Source of the DNA: Chryseobacterium sp. S0630
GTDB taxonomy: Bacteria; Bacteroidota; Bacteroidia; Flavobacteriales; Weeksellaceae
Direction: 5' to 3'
DNA length: 64,000 nt
NCBI RefSeq assembly: GCF_024158915.1
Contig: NZ_JAMZGF010000019.1
Span: 1 to 64,000 of the forward strand
Shown one piece after another: positions 1-8,973 of the stretch; within the stretch, counting starts at the first letter, position 1; the number at the start of each line of letters is the position of its first letter. The translations under genes were made by a program, and so were the position numbers. The notes beneath the pieces were generated by a model. The model saw only the letters and a list, made by a program, of their open reading frames with translations. It had not been told where the DNA came from and made no database searches.

Positions 1-104
1 TCAGGCCACCAATCAGAATTCTGGGTTCCTCCTCCTGCTACACTCTTTTTCATTGTTCCGTTATGAAACGGGCATTTGCTGATGTCATTCAAATCTTTTT
101 CCAT
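1..104 (-). CDS. katG: Catalase-peroxidase, N-terminal fragment (partial)
   Basis: Reading the minus strand from ATG at 104 gives about 34 residues and runs off the left edge of the window. The fragment contains KCPFHNG, a GGGGTQNSDWWP stretch and nothing else. KCPFH near the start followed by a DWWP motif is the recognisable N-terminus of KatG, a cytoplasmic bifunctional haem catalase-peroxidase that removes hydrogen peroxide. The haem domain itself lies outside the window. A possible -7 element TATGTTTA on the minus strand sits at 160-153, which would give a leader of about 45 nt. A second, monofunctional catalase is encoded at 10079-11602, so peroxide defence occurs twice in this window. 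Confidence 0.85.
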   Translation of the reverse strand, partial: MEKDLNDISKCPFHNGTMKKSVAGGGTQNSDWWP

Positions 105-198
105 TGTCGTTTTTTATTTATTTTTATGTGCTACTTAAGTATATGATTATTATAAACATATTTCAGCACTAATTGACTCTATTTTCCAATTAACAGTT

Positions 199-1005
199 TT
201 AATCAGATACTTTAAATACCGATACAGAAACCTTTCCATCGGTTAATAAAGTTAAATTAACTCCTCCAGTTTCAATAGCAAAAGCAATTGTTTCCCCGGC
301 ATTAAGCTTAATAAGACCAGTCAAAGTCGTAGAAGTTACGGGAACCGCAGCAAGGGTAACTCCTAATATGGAAACCCGTACTGCATCAAATACTTTTTCC
401 TCAAATATTGTCGTTCCATTTTTTAAAATCCCCATTTTTTTACCTCCCAGAATACTCAAATCTATACCTCCAGCCAATTGCGTTTCAAATGCTACTTCAT
501 AAATTCCACTTTTAGCTGCTGTATACACTCCAGTATTGAGAAGGGAAGCAGTTCCTGTCTTCACATCTTGCGAAGAAAGATTGATCTTATTCCAGTTAGT
601 ACCTGAAATTCCAAGATTTACTAATGACCAGGCTCCATCTTTGGATGCATATAAAGACGTCCCTGAATTACTTGAATTATCTTTTAGACCTACCCATACT
701 GCATTTACTGCATCATAATAATAAAATCCCGCAGAAGTAACATTAATGGTTTTGGGAGAAACTGTGGTTACAGCAGATGTAGCAAATACCATAGTCCCAT
801 TTTGTGCCATACTGTAAGCAAGATCTTTAGCCTTTAACTGATCACCAGTGAGCCTTGGAGGTAAAAAGCCATCCTGAACTGCCGGGTCAGTAGCTTTTCC
901 AACAACGTCAAACGTTCCTGCAGGTGTAGTCGTATTTATCCCAACCTGGCTATAGGATACAGTAGAAAAAAGAAAAGAAAGTAGTACAAGATAAACTTTT
1001 CGCAT
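199..1005 (-). CDS. Exported surface protein, VGINTTTP type with C1q/TNF-like C-terminus
   Basis: 268 residues. A signal peptide covers roughly residues 1-20 and ends in SYSQ. It is followed by VGINTTTP and a FDVVGK segment, then LPPRLTGDQL and a GFYYYD...WVGL block. This order is typical of flavobacterial exported fibre-like proteins. The last 130 residues (GIYEVAFETQL..., LIKLNAGETIAFAIETGG, VSVFKVSD) look like a beta-sandwich of the C1q/TNF type; that fold call is inference. No T9SS tail is visible. The function is unknown; surface or adhesion roles are usually proposed for the type. Two relatives lie at 2768 and 7807. A possible minus-strand -7 element (CAAAAATA on the plus strand, 1228-1235) implies a leader over 200 nt long. 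Confidence 0.7.
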   Translation of the reverse strand: MRKVYLVLLSFLFSTVSYSQVGINTTTPAGTFDVVGKATDPAVQDGFLPPRLTGDQLKAKDLAYSMAQNGTMVFATSAVTTVSPKTINVTSAGFYYYDAVNAVWVGLKDNSSNSGTSLYASKDGAWSLVNLGISGTNWNKINLSSQDVKTGTASLLNTGVYTAAKSGIYEVAFETQLAGGIDLSILGGKKMGILKNGTTIFEEKVFDAVRVSILGVTLAAVPVTSTTLTGLIKLNAGETIAFAIETGGVNLTLLTDGKVSVSVFKVSD

Positions 1006-1111
1006 ATTTTTAGTATTTAGAATTGAAAAATTAAAAGCACAAATCCTGATTAATAGTTATTAAGTAAAAATCTACTTTCCATCATTACTCCTGTTTTCCA
1101 GACTAAAAAAC

Positions 1112-1134
1112 TTAGAGAGAAAATTTCTCTCTAA
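1112..1134 (-). promoter_or_regulatory. Leader hairpin upstream of the 199-1005 gene
   Basis: Arms TTAGAGAGAAA and TTTCTCTCTAA flank a single base, an 11-bp perfect inverted repeat about 107 nt upstream of the ATG. It has no T-run after it on the minus strand, so a plain terminator is unlikely. Its role is not known. Confidence 0.45.
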
Positions 1135-1336
1135 ATATTTCATCTTTAGTTTTTAGAACCACATTAACTATTACACAATATCTAATCATTAATCTAATTC
1201 AAATTTCCACTAATTATCATATAGAAGCAAAAATAACATGTAGAGATTAATAGCTACAGATGTATTATAAAAACTACATCTTGTAAATAAAATACGACAT
1301 TAAATAGACATAATCTACTTTTACTATGAGAATAGA

Positions 1337-1366
1337 AAAGAGTATACCCATCAGATATACTCTTTA
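1337..1366 (-). terminator. Terminator of the HTH operon
   Basis: Arms AAAGAGTATA (1337-1346) and TATACTCTTT (1356-1365) make a 10-bp stem with a 9-nt loop, about 60 bp after the stop of the minus-strand HTH gene. On the minus strand the stem runs into a short T-tract. Confidence 0.6.
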
Positions 1367-1426
1367 AAAACTTAGAAAAAAACGAAGTAATATAACCCTT
1401 ATTACTTTAGGATGAAAAGATGCAGA

Positions 1427-1759
1427 TTATACTAAAAAGATACGTTTCCATTTTGTAACAGTATTTCTGCTTAATTTAAAATGCTTGGCTAGCTGACTAT
1501 TATTTAATTTATGTATTTTTTGATAATCAAGAATTTCAAAAATGGTCTTTTTATCATAAGATTTGAACTTCTGACTTTCCGATAATCCCTCAAAAAAAAT
1601 AATATTATTAATCTTTAAAACATCAGACAGGGACATGGTATCTTTTGATAAATATTTCTTTACATATTCCCTTTTATCCGGACATTTAGACTCTATGAAA
1701 TCATGGTAAATCCTTTTATAATTAGGTCCCGTATTTATTGTTTGTACTTGCTTATCCAT
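1427..1759 (-). CDS. Small helix-turn-helix protein
   Basis: 110 residues. The C-terminal 35 residues (KLNNSQLAKHFKLSRNTVTKWKR) form a clear helix-turn-helix of the transposase/homeodomain-like type, so it should bind DNA. The N-terminal part is not recognised. Its start lies inside the end of the upstream HTH gene (25-bp overlap, different frame), so the two are probably translationally coupled and act together. No DDE or integrase catalytic domain is present, so this is not a complete transposase. It may be a regulator, or the remains of an IS3-like first ORF; the pairing and intact frames favour a regulator. Confidence 0.6.
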   Translation of the reverse strand: MDKQVQTINTGPNYKRIYHDFIESKCPDKREYVKKYLSKDTMSLSDVLKINNIIFFEGLSESQKFKSYDKKTIFEILDYQKIHKLNNSQLAKHFKLSRNTVTKWKRIFLV

Positions 1760-2154
1760 TTGTTCAATGTTGATTTGGGAATTCCGTAATGATTAATGAT
1801 TTCAACTTGGGTCTTCTGTTTATTTTCCAGAAGCTCCAGCATATAATCTATAATTTCCTTTGTATATAAACTTTTCCGGAACTGAGGCAGTTTTGATTTT
1901 ACTATATTTTTGTTCTGACTGCCAACCGGAGCATATAATATTAAATGATTGGAATAGAGACGAAAAAAATCATATTCCAATAATTTCGACCATTTTAGCA
2001 GTACATCTACATCCAATGATTTCATGGAATACATTTCCAGAATCTCTTTTTCTGTTGAATGTAAGAATCTGCATATTCTGCTCATATCAATATCCTGTTC
2101 ATTTACACGCTCATATACCAAAGATCCAATATGAATATCTTTTAAATTTTCCAT
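1735..2154 (-). CDS. Helix-turn-helix protein, flavobacterial family
   Basis: About 139 residues if started at MENLKDIHIG; an ATG 21 bp further upstream (2175) is also open. The N-terminal half (GSLVYERVNEQDIDMSRICRF) resembles a small XRE-like helical domain. The C-terminal end (TQVEIINHYGIPKSTLNKWISKYKQ) is a second helix-turn-helix. Such proteins occur in many copies in Chryseobacterium-like genomes and are often labelled transposase or HTH protein. It lies 10-30 bp after the membrane-protein gene and overlaps the next HTH gene, so all three are probably one transcript. DNA binding is likely; the target is unknown. Confidence 0.6.
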   Translation of the reverse strand: MENLKDIHIGSLVYERVNEQDIDMSRICRFLHSTEKEILEMYSMKSLDVDVLLKWSKLLEYDFFRLYSNHLILYAPVGSQNKNIVKSKLPQFRKSLYTKEIIDYMLELLENKQKTQVEIINHYGIPKSTLNKWISKYKQ

Positions 2155-2185
2155 CTTAAATATATTTATATTCAAAACACAACTG

Positions 2186-2656
2186 CTATATCTTGGAAGT
2201 AGGTTCTTGTGTTTTCGCGGTTAAACTTTTCGTAATATCACCTAAAACCTGGTTTGTTTGATTTTGATTACAAAAAGTAATATCAATACTTTTTTTCAAT
2301 ACTTTTCCTGAAGAATTTGAAAAAAGAATGATTAAATATTTCCGAAAGATTCTTTCCTTTGTTTCTATCCTAATAATTTTTGTTTGAGGCATTTCAAATA
2401 CCGGCATTTTTTTTCCACCTGAAAGCCATTGATAGTTTTTAATGGAAACCACTTGTCCGGAATTTTCATATTCGAATATAAACCGGTTCTTTAATGCTCC
2501 ATATATCAATACCAATAAAGCTGTTAAGAAAAATATTCCTGAAAATAAATAATAACCTAAATACCTAAGGCCAATAATGATCAAAAAAAGCAATGCCGAT
2601 ATAACTAACTGAAAAGTCATATAATTGCTCACATTTTTCTTATTATTTATTTTCAT
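2186..2656 (-). CDS. Small inner-membrane protein, PH-like domain possible
   Basis: 156 residues. Two hydrophobic helices occur at about residues 14-32 and 34-52 (MTFQLVISALLFLIIIGL, LFSGIFFLTALLVLIYGAL). A soluble C-terminal region of about 100 residues rich in beta-type segments follows (FIFEYENSGQVVSIKNYQW, IIRIETKERIFRKYLIILFS). That layout matches small membrane-anchored PH-like (bPH) proteins, but I see no diagnostic motif. It is the first gene of the small operon with the two HTH genes and may supply a membrane partner for them; this is inference from position. Confidence 0.5.
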   Translation of the reverse strand: MKINNKKNVSNYMTFQLVISALLFLIIIGLRYLGYYLFSGIFFLTALLVLIYGALKNRFIFEYENSGQVVSIKNYQWLSGGKKMPVFEMPQTKIIRIETKERIFRKYLIILFSNSSGKVLKKSIDITFCNQNQTNQVLGDITKSLTAKTQEPTSKI

Positions 2657-2767
2657 CGACCTCCAATTATTAAAATTGTTTATTCTTATTTGTTTTCAAT
2701 TTTTACATCCTTAGATTCAAATGGCGGAATATTGCTATCCCGCTCATTCAAAAATGTAATTAAAAAT

Positions 2768-3658
2768 CTAATTCTTATAAAAACTATATCCTACGGATTG
2801 TACTCCCCAATTTTGCAAAAGACCTGGATTCGTAAGAGTTTGTCTTGATGAAAAGTTTTCAATTCCATATAACAACTCTACTTTATATTCACTATCAGGA
2901 TCAACAGTTACTGCTGTACCATCTCCAATACTATAAAAAGCAGATAGGAAATATCTAAAATTTTGGTTTGTACTTCCTGGTGTCGAATATGTAGTTCCAG
3001 AATTATCTTTAGTTGCAGCTTCTTGAAGATATGGTGAAATCTGAGTGGTCTGCATTGTCACTGTTACTACATTAACAACATTCCAGGTAGTGCCCGTTTT
3101 TTTATACAATCTGGCATATGCCCTGCTATGAAAGAAAAGTGGCAGCCTAATTCTCCCTGTACCTCCAATTATATCTGCTTGAGACCAATCAAACCCATAT
3201 GCCATTTCAAACCAAGTGTTCCATGTTGCTGTACCTCTTCTTACAGAACCTGCAGGAAATTTAAAAATGATTTCTGAATTAGGTACCACCCAACAGTTAG
3301 CAGGCTGGATAGTAGTTCCAGTTCCACCATCCTGTGCATTAGTTTGCAATGGGTTTAATATAGATGTTAAAGGCACATTTACACTACTATTTTGTCTAAC
3401 ATTACTATCAATGTTATATAAAATAAAATCGTTTGGATCAACTGGCTTAAACATTCCTACATTTCCTTCTCCATCAGCAACCAGAGGGGTTCCTGCCGGA
3501 ATAACAGGCAAGTCTCTAACTCGCAATTGCCCATTAATATCCATTGTTTTTGTAGGAGATGTTGTATTAATCCCAACATTTCCCGTTTGCGCAAATACGC
3601 TAGTTGACAGCCCTAATAATACAGCTGCTAAAGATGTAACTTTTGTGTTTTTAAACAT
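2768..3658 (-). CDS. Exported surface protein, VGINTTSP type
   Basis: 296 residues from the ATG at 3658; an in-frame ATG at 3721 would add 21 lysine-rich residues before the signal peptide and is less likely. The signal peptide FKNTKVTSLAAVLLGLSTSV ends in FAQ. It is followed by VGINTTSPTKTMDINGQLRV, the repeat unit typical of these proteins, and by VADGEGNVGMF. The remaining 220 residues (aromatic and beta-rich, e.g. WNTWFEMAYGFDW) show no known motif. A fibre-like surface protein is the best guess. It has a leader hairpin at 3736-3762, like the other two members here. Confidence 0.65.
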   Translation of the reverse strand: MFKNTKVTSLAAVLLGLSTSVFAQTGNVGINTTSPTKTMDINGQLRVRDLPVIPAGTPLVADGEGNVGMFKPVDPNDFILYNIDSNVRQNSSVNVPLTSILNPLQTNAQDGGTGTTIQPANCWVVPNSEIIFKFPAGSVRRGTATWNTWFEMAYGFDWSQADIIGGTGRIRLPLFFHSRAYARLYKKTGTTWNVVNVVTVTMQTTQISPYLQEAATKDNSGTTYSTPGSTNQNFRYFLSAFYSIGDGTAVTVDPDSEYKVELLYGIENFSSRQTLTNPGLLQNWGVQSVGYSFYKN

Positions 3659-3735
3659 ACTTAGGTTTATTTTTTTCAATTTGTTTTTTTTAAGACAAAA
3701 CAATTCAATCAAGTACAACATGTTATTTCTTTAAA

Positions 3736-3762
3736 CACAAAGGAGAAATTATCTCCTCTGTG
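3736..3762 (-). promoter_or_regulatory. Leader hairpin upstream of the 2768-3658 gene
   Basis: Inner arms AGGAGA (3741-3746) and TCTCCT (3752-3757) are extended by CACA/TGTG around one mismatch. It lies about 80 nt before the ATG on the minus strand. A hairpin occupies a similar position before the two other VGINTT-type genes. Confidence 0.4.
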
Positions 3763-3929
3763 TGAAATGACCTTGAAATTTTTGATTAAAATGTTTGGGA
3801 ACACATTTAACTTAAATTGTTAAATCAAGTAATAAATTATTGTTGCAAATATCTGACAACCTTAATAAAAACTAAAATAATTACTGTAAATATATATTAC
3901 CGTTATTGTAATTTTTAATAATATTACAT

Positions 3930-3985
3930 GTAGTTTATAAATGACATTTAATTCTTTTAAAAGCGAGTAATATTTACTACATTTA
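3930..3985 (+). promoter_or_regulatory. Promoter of propeller kinase 1 with GTAG box
   Basis: GTAG at 3930-3933 and TGAC at 3942-3945 form an imperfect GTAG-N8-CTAC inverted repeat. TACATTTA at 3978-3985 is a near match to the -7 element TAnnTTTG, 32 bp later. The same arrangement precedes the duplicate kinase and many other genes in the window. The rest of 3659-4041 is A+T-rich and shows no gene. Confidence 0.5.
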
Positions 3986-4041
3986 TAACAATAATTAAAT
4001 ATGTAAGACAAAAACACAAAAATAAAACACTATAATTAACA

Positions 4042-7035
4042 ATGTCAGTTAAAACACTTACATTCCTGCTATTAATATGGATACAATGTTGTTACAGCCA
4101 ACTAGCCGATTCTGCATGGTATGACACTGATAATGGACTTCCACAGAATAGTGTAAAAGATATTATTAAAGATAAACATGGGTTTATATGGCTGAGCACA
4201 GAAAACGGCTTAGTACGCTATGACGGATATAATTTTGTTACTTATAATCATCTTAATCTTAAAAACAACAGATTTACTACATTTTTTGGTAGTGTAGAAA
4301 AAGACTCTATTTATAATTTTACTGCTTATACAGAAAACATAGTTTTACTTAATAAAAGAAGCATAAACACTTTACGTTATCAGACCAATTGTGTAAAAAA
4401 AGCATTGCATGAAAGCAAGTTATATGGATTATTTGTAAAAAATGGAACTCCTGAAAAAATAGATCATAAAGACTTCTTTATTTATTTTGGTAAAAAAAAC
4501 ACCTATCATCTATTTAATAATGGAATTATACAATATAATGATAAAAAGATAGTGCCCATAAAGAAACTGCATAAGAATTATATAACCAATACTTTTTGTT
4601 TGGGACAAAATATTTTTATCATTTCCAGAACATTAAAAAAAATTATCAAAATTTCGTCAGGGCAAGTCAGATATTTAGATGCCGAGGATATTTTTTTCCA
4701 AAATAATGTGAAAGTATATTGGAGCCAAATTAATGATCAATGCTTTCTTTTTCATAATAATACCTTGTATAGAGTATCCTTTCAGGATAATGAAATTAGT
4801 TTAAAAAAAATGATCCATTATGATCTTAATGAAAACTCCTTAGCTTCCATCTATCATGATGACATCAACAATAAATTATATCTCGGAACATTATCAGATG
4901 GATTGAATGTCATCAAGTTTAATAATTTTCATGTAGCCAACCGATCGGATAAATCCTATGAAAATATCTTTTATTCAATACTTCCCTTTGAAGATAATAA
5001 AGTAATTACCTCCTCTGGAGATGTATACAATGAAAACGGACTGATAAAACAGTATCATTTTAATACGACAAGCCGATATTTCCTGTTGTATGACAGTAAA
5101 AAAAATATTATTGTTCAAAATGGGACTTCATTACTCCGTTTTTTTCAAAACTCCAACTACTCGAAAAGTGAATCTATATATTTTGAGAGAACACCATCTC
5201 ATGTATTAAATGTCAACAATTACTATATTATTGCATTTCATGAGCAACCTTCATTACAATCTCAGCTCACCTTCTATAAAGACTCCAGTTTTAAAGATCC
5301 CTTTTTACAATTTTCGGTTCCCAATATTGTCACTTCAGTACAGAAGTTGACTCATAATAAGTGGCTGATAGGAAGCAGAGATGCTTTATATACAATAGAA
5401 GCACCAACATTTGTCCCTAAAAAAATTTCCACCAAGCCCTTACATATAAGAGAAATTACAAAGACAAAGGATGGAAATTTTTGGATTATGACTCAGGGAA
5501 ACGGTTTTTTCCTTTATAATAAGGGCCAACTTATTAAAATGCCGGAAGATAAAAACGGATATCTTTTATTTGCCCATACTATTCTGGAGGACCACAAAGG
5601 ATTCCTCTGGATCAGCACTAATAATGGTTTATTCAAAGTACTCAAAAACAACTTACTGCAATATGCTAAAGATAAGAAAACTTTACCTAACTATTACCGA
5701 TACAGCAAGGAAGACGGATTTAATACCAATGAGTTCAATGGTGGATGTGCTCCCAGCTCTTCAGTCCTTCAGAATGGCTATTTTGTATTTCCATCTATCA
5801 AAGGTCTGGTGTTTTTTGATCCTGAAAAAATAAGAAGCTATTATCCTAAAAACTTCTTTTTGGAGCGGGTTATATTTTATGAATCCAAAAGCAGTATAAA
5901 AGGACAGAATATTAATCTGGAAAACGATTTTTATAAAGCAATTATATTAGTGGATGTTCCTTATTATGCCAACAGAGCTAATATGGTTATCGAAGCAAAA
6001 CTGAAAGACTCCAAGAATGAGAAATGGGAAAGGGTAAATAGTGATGGTAAATATTATATCTCCAACCTGGAGCCAGGCCAATATCAGCTTATTGCAAGAG
6101 TATTGTATTCCCCCGAAGGAAAATACCTATACAAAACACTCAATATCAATGTAAAATATTTATTTTATCAAACACTTATTTTTAAGTTCTTTATTGCTTT
6201 ACTATTTATTCTTATTGTATTTACTCTTTTTAAAATAAGAATAAAAAGGCAGGAAAAGAAAAAAAGGGAACTTGAAAAAATTATTGCAACAAGAACCCGG
6301 AAACTGTCAAAAACAGTTTCAAAATTAGAATATAGCAAGGAACAGCTGAGAAAAGAGAGCATACAACAGAAAAAATTATTAGAGACGATAAGCCATGATA
6401 TCATTACTCCTATAAAGTTTTTATCCATCACAGCTCAAAAGTTATACGAAACTGACGAGCATGATCGTTACATAAAAAAGAAATATTTTGAAAGCTTCTA
6501 CAAATCTTCAGTAGAATTTTACAATTTCGTGAAAACCTTAAAAGAATACGCGGAGATATATAATATTTCTGAAAAGAATGAAACTTATAATATTTATGAA
6601 CTGGTAGAAGCCAAAAAAGCTCTTTTTGATGTTGCTGCTAAAGAACAAAACACTCTTATCATTAATAGTATAACAGATCCTACCTATTCAAAAATCAACC
6701 AAAATGTAATAACAGTCATCATCCACAACCTTATAGATAATGCAGTTAAAAATACCATCAATGGAATCGTAGAGCTTTCTACCTTTGAATACACCCAGAC
6801 CCTCTTCCTGGAGGTAAAAGATACGGGTAAAGGAATGAGTAAGGAACAAATGATCTATTATGAAAAGCTTCAGGACAATATTGAAAATGAAAAACTCATT
6901 TTACAAAAATACAGTTTAGGATTACACCTCATCCTTCAGCTACTCATGATGATCAATGGCAAAATTGAATTTAAAAATAATACACCACAAGGAACAATAA
7001 TATCAATTAAAATTAAAAAACAAAAAAATGACTAG
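4042..7035 (+). CDS. Periplasmic beta-propeller sensor histidine kinase, copy 1
   Basis: 997 residues. A signal peptide (about 1-20) is followed by a large periplasmic region with repeated propeller blades of the Reg_prop type (GLPQNSVKDIIKDKHGFIWL, GFLWISTNNGLFKV), then a Y_Y_Y-like domain near 640-700 (KWERVNSDGKYYISNLEPGQ). One membrane helix lies near 710-735 and a coiled coil follows. The dimerisation domain has the phospho-acceptor H785 in SHDIITPIK. The ATPase domain has N-box IIHNLIDNAVKNT and G-box DTGKGMS. The layout equals hybrid two-component systems of Bacteroidota, but the receiver is a separate protein here. It overlaps the next gene by 8 bp, so the two are co-translated. The ligand is unknown. 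Confidence 0.85.
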   Translation: MSVKTLTFLLLIWIQCCYSQLADSAWYDTDNGLPQNSVKDIIKDKHGFIWLSTENGLVRYDGYNFVTYNHLNLKNNRFTTFFGSVEKDSIYNFTAYTENIVLLNKRSINTLRYQTNCVKKALHESKLYGLFVKNGTPEKIDHKDFFIYFGKKNTYHLFNNGIIQYNDKKIVPIKKLHKNYITNTFCLGQNIFIISRTLKKIIKISSGQVRYLDAEDIFFQNNVKVYWSQINDQCFLFHNNTLYRVSFQDNEISLKKMIHYDLNENSLASIYHDDINNKLYLGTLSDGLNVIKFNNFHVANRSDKSYENIFYSILPFEDNKVITSSGDVYNENGLIKQYHFNTTSRYFLLYDSKKNIIVQNGTSLLRFFQNSNYSKSESIYFERTPSHVLNVNNYYIIAFHEQPSLQSQLTFYKDSSFKDPFLQFSVPNIVTSVQKLTHNKWLIGSRDALYTIEAPTFVPKKISTKPLHIREITKTKDGNFWIMTQGNGFFLYNKGQLIKMPEDKNGYLLFAHTILEDHKGFLWISTNNGLFKVLKNNLLQYAKDKKTLPNYYRYSKEDGFNTNEFNGGCAPSSSVLQNGYFVFPSIKGLVFFDPEKIRSYYPKNFFLERVIFYESKSSIKGQNINLENDFYKAIILVDVPYYANRANMVIEAKLKDSKNEKWERVNSDGKYYISNLEPGQYQLIARVLYSPEGKYLYKTLNINVKYLFYQTLIFKFFIALLFILIVFTLFKIRIKRQEKKKRELEKIIATRTRKLSKTVSKLEYSKEQLRKESIQQKKLLETISHDIITPIKFLSITAQKLYETDEHDRYIKKKYFESFYKSSVEFYNFVKTLKEYAEIYNISEKNETYNIYELVEAKKALFDVAAKEQNTLIINSITDPTYSKINQNVITVIIHNLIDNAVKNTINGIVELSTFEYTQTLFLEVKDTGKGMSKEQMIYYEKLQDNIENEKLILQKYSLGLHLILQLLMMINGKIEFKNNTPQGTIISIKIKKQKND

Positions 7036-7666
7036 AAAAATTATTATTGCAGATGATCATTTTGTAGTAAGATTAGGCACTACCCTGATTTTGGAATCCC
7101 ACTACAAAGATGTACAGATTTCCTGTGCAGAATCCTATACGGAACTCATAGAAAAGCTACATATTGAACAATTCGATCTACTAATCCTGGACATCAATAT
7201 GCCGGAAAGCAAATATTTAAGTATGATTGGTGAATTAAAAACGATGCATCCCAATCTTAAAATTCTGGTTTTTTCTGTGTATGATAATGATATTGCGGTG
7301 CAGTATATCATAGAAGGCGCCGATGGATATATTAATAAACTATCTGACGAAAACAATATCCTGGAAGCAGTTCAGCAAATCTTTGAAACCGGAACCTATT
7401 ATTCTCCGGATATTGTAAAAAAACTCGTTTCTTCAGCTAAAAAAAACAATCCTGTAAATCCACTTGAAACATTATCAGAAAGAGAAAAGGAAATATTTGA
7501 TCTGTTGATTAAAGGTTATGGAAATATTGAAATATCAAATGAATTAAACCTCCACCTTTCTACTGTGAGCACTTATAAAGCAAGAATTTATAAAAAGTTG
7601 AATATTAAAACTACGGTTGATCTTGTAAGACTGGGCGATAAAAACCAGACACACAAACATAAATAA
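7028..7666 (+). CDS. LuxR/NarL-type response regulator, copy 1
   Basis: 212 residues. The receiver domain covers residues 1-120, with acidic pair D9-D10 and phospho-acceptor D55 in LILDINMP. A LuxR-type HTH occupies about 145-205 (LSEREKEIFDLLIKGYGNIE, LHLSTVSTYKARIYKKL). It is the cognate partner of the upstream kinase, given the 8-bp overlap. The copy at 15847 shares almost the whole protein, and the first 60 bp of the two genes look identical. It is the best local candidate for the factor that binds the GTAG-N8-CTAC boxes, because NarL/LuxR proteins bind short inverted repeats; that link is inference. Confidence 0.9.
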   Translation: MTRKIIIADDHFVVRLGTTLILESHYKDVQISCAESYTELIEKLHIEQFDLLILDINMPESKYLSMIGELKTMHPNLKILVFSVYDNDIAVQYIIEGADGYINKLSDENNILEAVQQIFETGTYYSPDIVKKLVSSAKKNNPVNPLETLSEREKEIFDLLIKGYGNIEISNELNLHLSTVSTYKARIYKKLNIKTTVDLVRLGDKNQTHKHK

Positions 7667-7727
7667 CCTCCTATATTTAGTTTTTTTTTTTAATAATCTA
7701 TTGAAGTACCTGCTAAATGTATGTAAA

Positions 7728-7761
7728 TTAAAAAAACGGAATAAATATTCCGTTTTTTTAA
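7728..7761. terminator. Bidirectional terminator
   Basis: A 13-bp stem (arms AAAAAAACGGAAT at 7730-7742 and its complement at 7747-7759) with a 4-nt loop has an A-run on one side and a T-run on the other. It lies between the convergent regulator gene and the 7807 minus-strand gene and can stop both. Confidence 0.85.
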
Positions 7762-7806
7762 TCATCTGTATTCTATCAGAATCGTAAAGTTGTTAATACA
7801 ATTTTA

Positions 7807-8973
7807 TTAATGCTTTTTTGACTTAATTTTCTTTTGTAATTTTTGGGTTAAGTGAAGAAGTTTATTGATTTGTTCTTTTTGAGCATCAATCTGTGTTTGC
7901 TGTTTTATAACATGCAAGTAAAGTTCTTCAACCTTCTCCAATGTCTGGGTTGAAAGTTCTGATAAATTAAATGAGTAAAGTCCATTTTCCGTTTTTGCTA
8001 AATCATTAATAGAAGTTACTCCAGGTAAATGATTGTTCTCTTTAATAAATTTTTCTGTATCATAAATATTTAAAAATTTATATTTAGAATTCAGTAAAGA
8101 CTTTCCATTATAATACTCTTCGAATACATAATCGGGATAGGTAGTTGTTGCTGTCGTAATACTTCCGCTTACTTTCAATTTTTCACCTGGTGCAAAGGTC
8201 GTGGTGGAATATCCGATACCTAAATTTTGAACAAAAAAGGAATTCCCATTCGGCTCTATGGAAAACTGTGTTGCTCCGTTAGTTGAGGCAGCTGGTGTTG
8301 TAACGAATTGAATTCCACTGGGTGCTGCAGTAAAGCCTGTTCCTATTGATAAACCCGTACTATTTCCAGTTGCATTCATTTGGGCTTGTGAGTTTGTATC
8401 AGTAAAAATATGGAGACTTGGATTGCCACCATTTTGTAAAGATATTGTCGCTCTAGTACCCGATCCGGAATCTTGAATCATACCATAACCAAACTTATTG
8501 CTAAATACTGTCTTTTGCCCTCCACCGGGTGAAGCAGATAGGTCATTTGCAATTGTAAGGGTTTTATCGTCTTGTGTTAAAACTCTGGTCCCTGTAAGAG
8601 TACCATTTGCATTATAAATATTGTTATAAGAACTGATCAGTTTCTGCCATACTGTACCATCAAAATAATAGTAGCCAATAGCGTCAATATTTACTCTTGG
8701 TCCGGTATTGTTACCTGCTGAGATATCTGTAATATATATCAATGCTCCTTTTTGATTAGCTCCATAAAGAGCATCTCCTTTCGCGGAAAGCTGTGCGCGG
8801 GTAAGTCTCGGTGCCTGAAGTCCGTCAAGATCAGTAGCCCCTAGTTTTCCATTAACATCCAATGTGGAGTTAGGCGTTGTAGTATCAATCCCTACACCTG
8901 CCGTCTGTGCAAAAACACCAGCAGAAGTTACCAATAGGGCTGCTGTAAATAAAGTTGTTAAATTTTTTCTCAT
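7807..8973 (-). CDS. Exported fibre-like surface protein with C-terminal coiled coil
   Basis: 388 residues from ATG at 8973 (MRKNLTTLFTAALLVTSAGV, signal peptide ending in FAQ); an upstream in-frame ATG at 9027 is poorer because it adds 18 residues before the signal. After the signal come VGIDTTTPNSTLDVNGKLGA and LQAPRLTRAQL, as in the 199 gene. The C-terminal part contains FIKENNHLPGVTSINDL, a motif found just before the C-terminal helices of many Bacteroidota fibre proteins and of S74-type chaperone tails. A coiled coil of about 50 residues (LEKVEELYLHVIKQQTQIDA) ends the protein. It probably forms trimers at the cell surface. The receptor or function is unknown. Confidence 0.7.
   Translation of the reverse strand: MRKNLTTLFTAALLVTSAGVFAQTAGVGIDTTTPNSTLDVNGKLGATDLDGLQAPRLTRAQLSAKGDALYGANQKGALIYITDISAGNNTGPRVNIDAIGYYYFDGTVWQKLISSYNNIYNANGTLTGTRVLTQDDKTLTIANDLSASPGGGQKTVFSNKFGYGMIQDSGSGTRATISLQNGGNPSLHIFTDTNSQAQMNATGNSTGLSIGTGFTAAPSGIQFVTTPAASTNGATQFSIEPNGNSFFVQNLGIGYSTTTFAPGEKLKVSGSITTATTTYPDYVFEEYYNGKSLLNSKYKFLNIYDTEKFIKENNHLPGVTSINDLAKTENGLYSFNLSELSTQTLEKVEELYLHVIKQQTQIDAQKEQINKLLHLTQKLQKKIKSKKH

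Larger units (their letters stand above)
1006..1426. other. Intergenic region, leader of the 199-1005 gene plus terminator
   Basis: No gene is visible here. It holds a perfect 11-bp inverted repeat at 1112-1134 in the probable 5' leader of the minus-strand gene to its left, a possible minus-strand -7 element at 1228-1235, two imperfect GTAG/CTAC repeats (1240-1257 with a 10-bp spacer, 1262-1277 with an 8-bp spacer) and the hairpin at 1337-1366. Confidence 0.6.

Noticed and set aside
1240..1277. GTAG/CTAC repeats upstream of the 199-1005 gene as regulon sites
   Set aside because: One has a 10-bp spacer; the other lacks a -7 element at the right distance on the minus strand.
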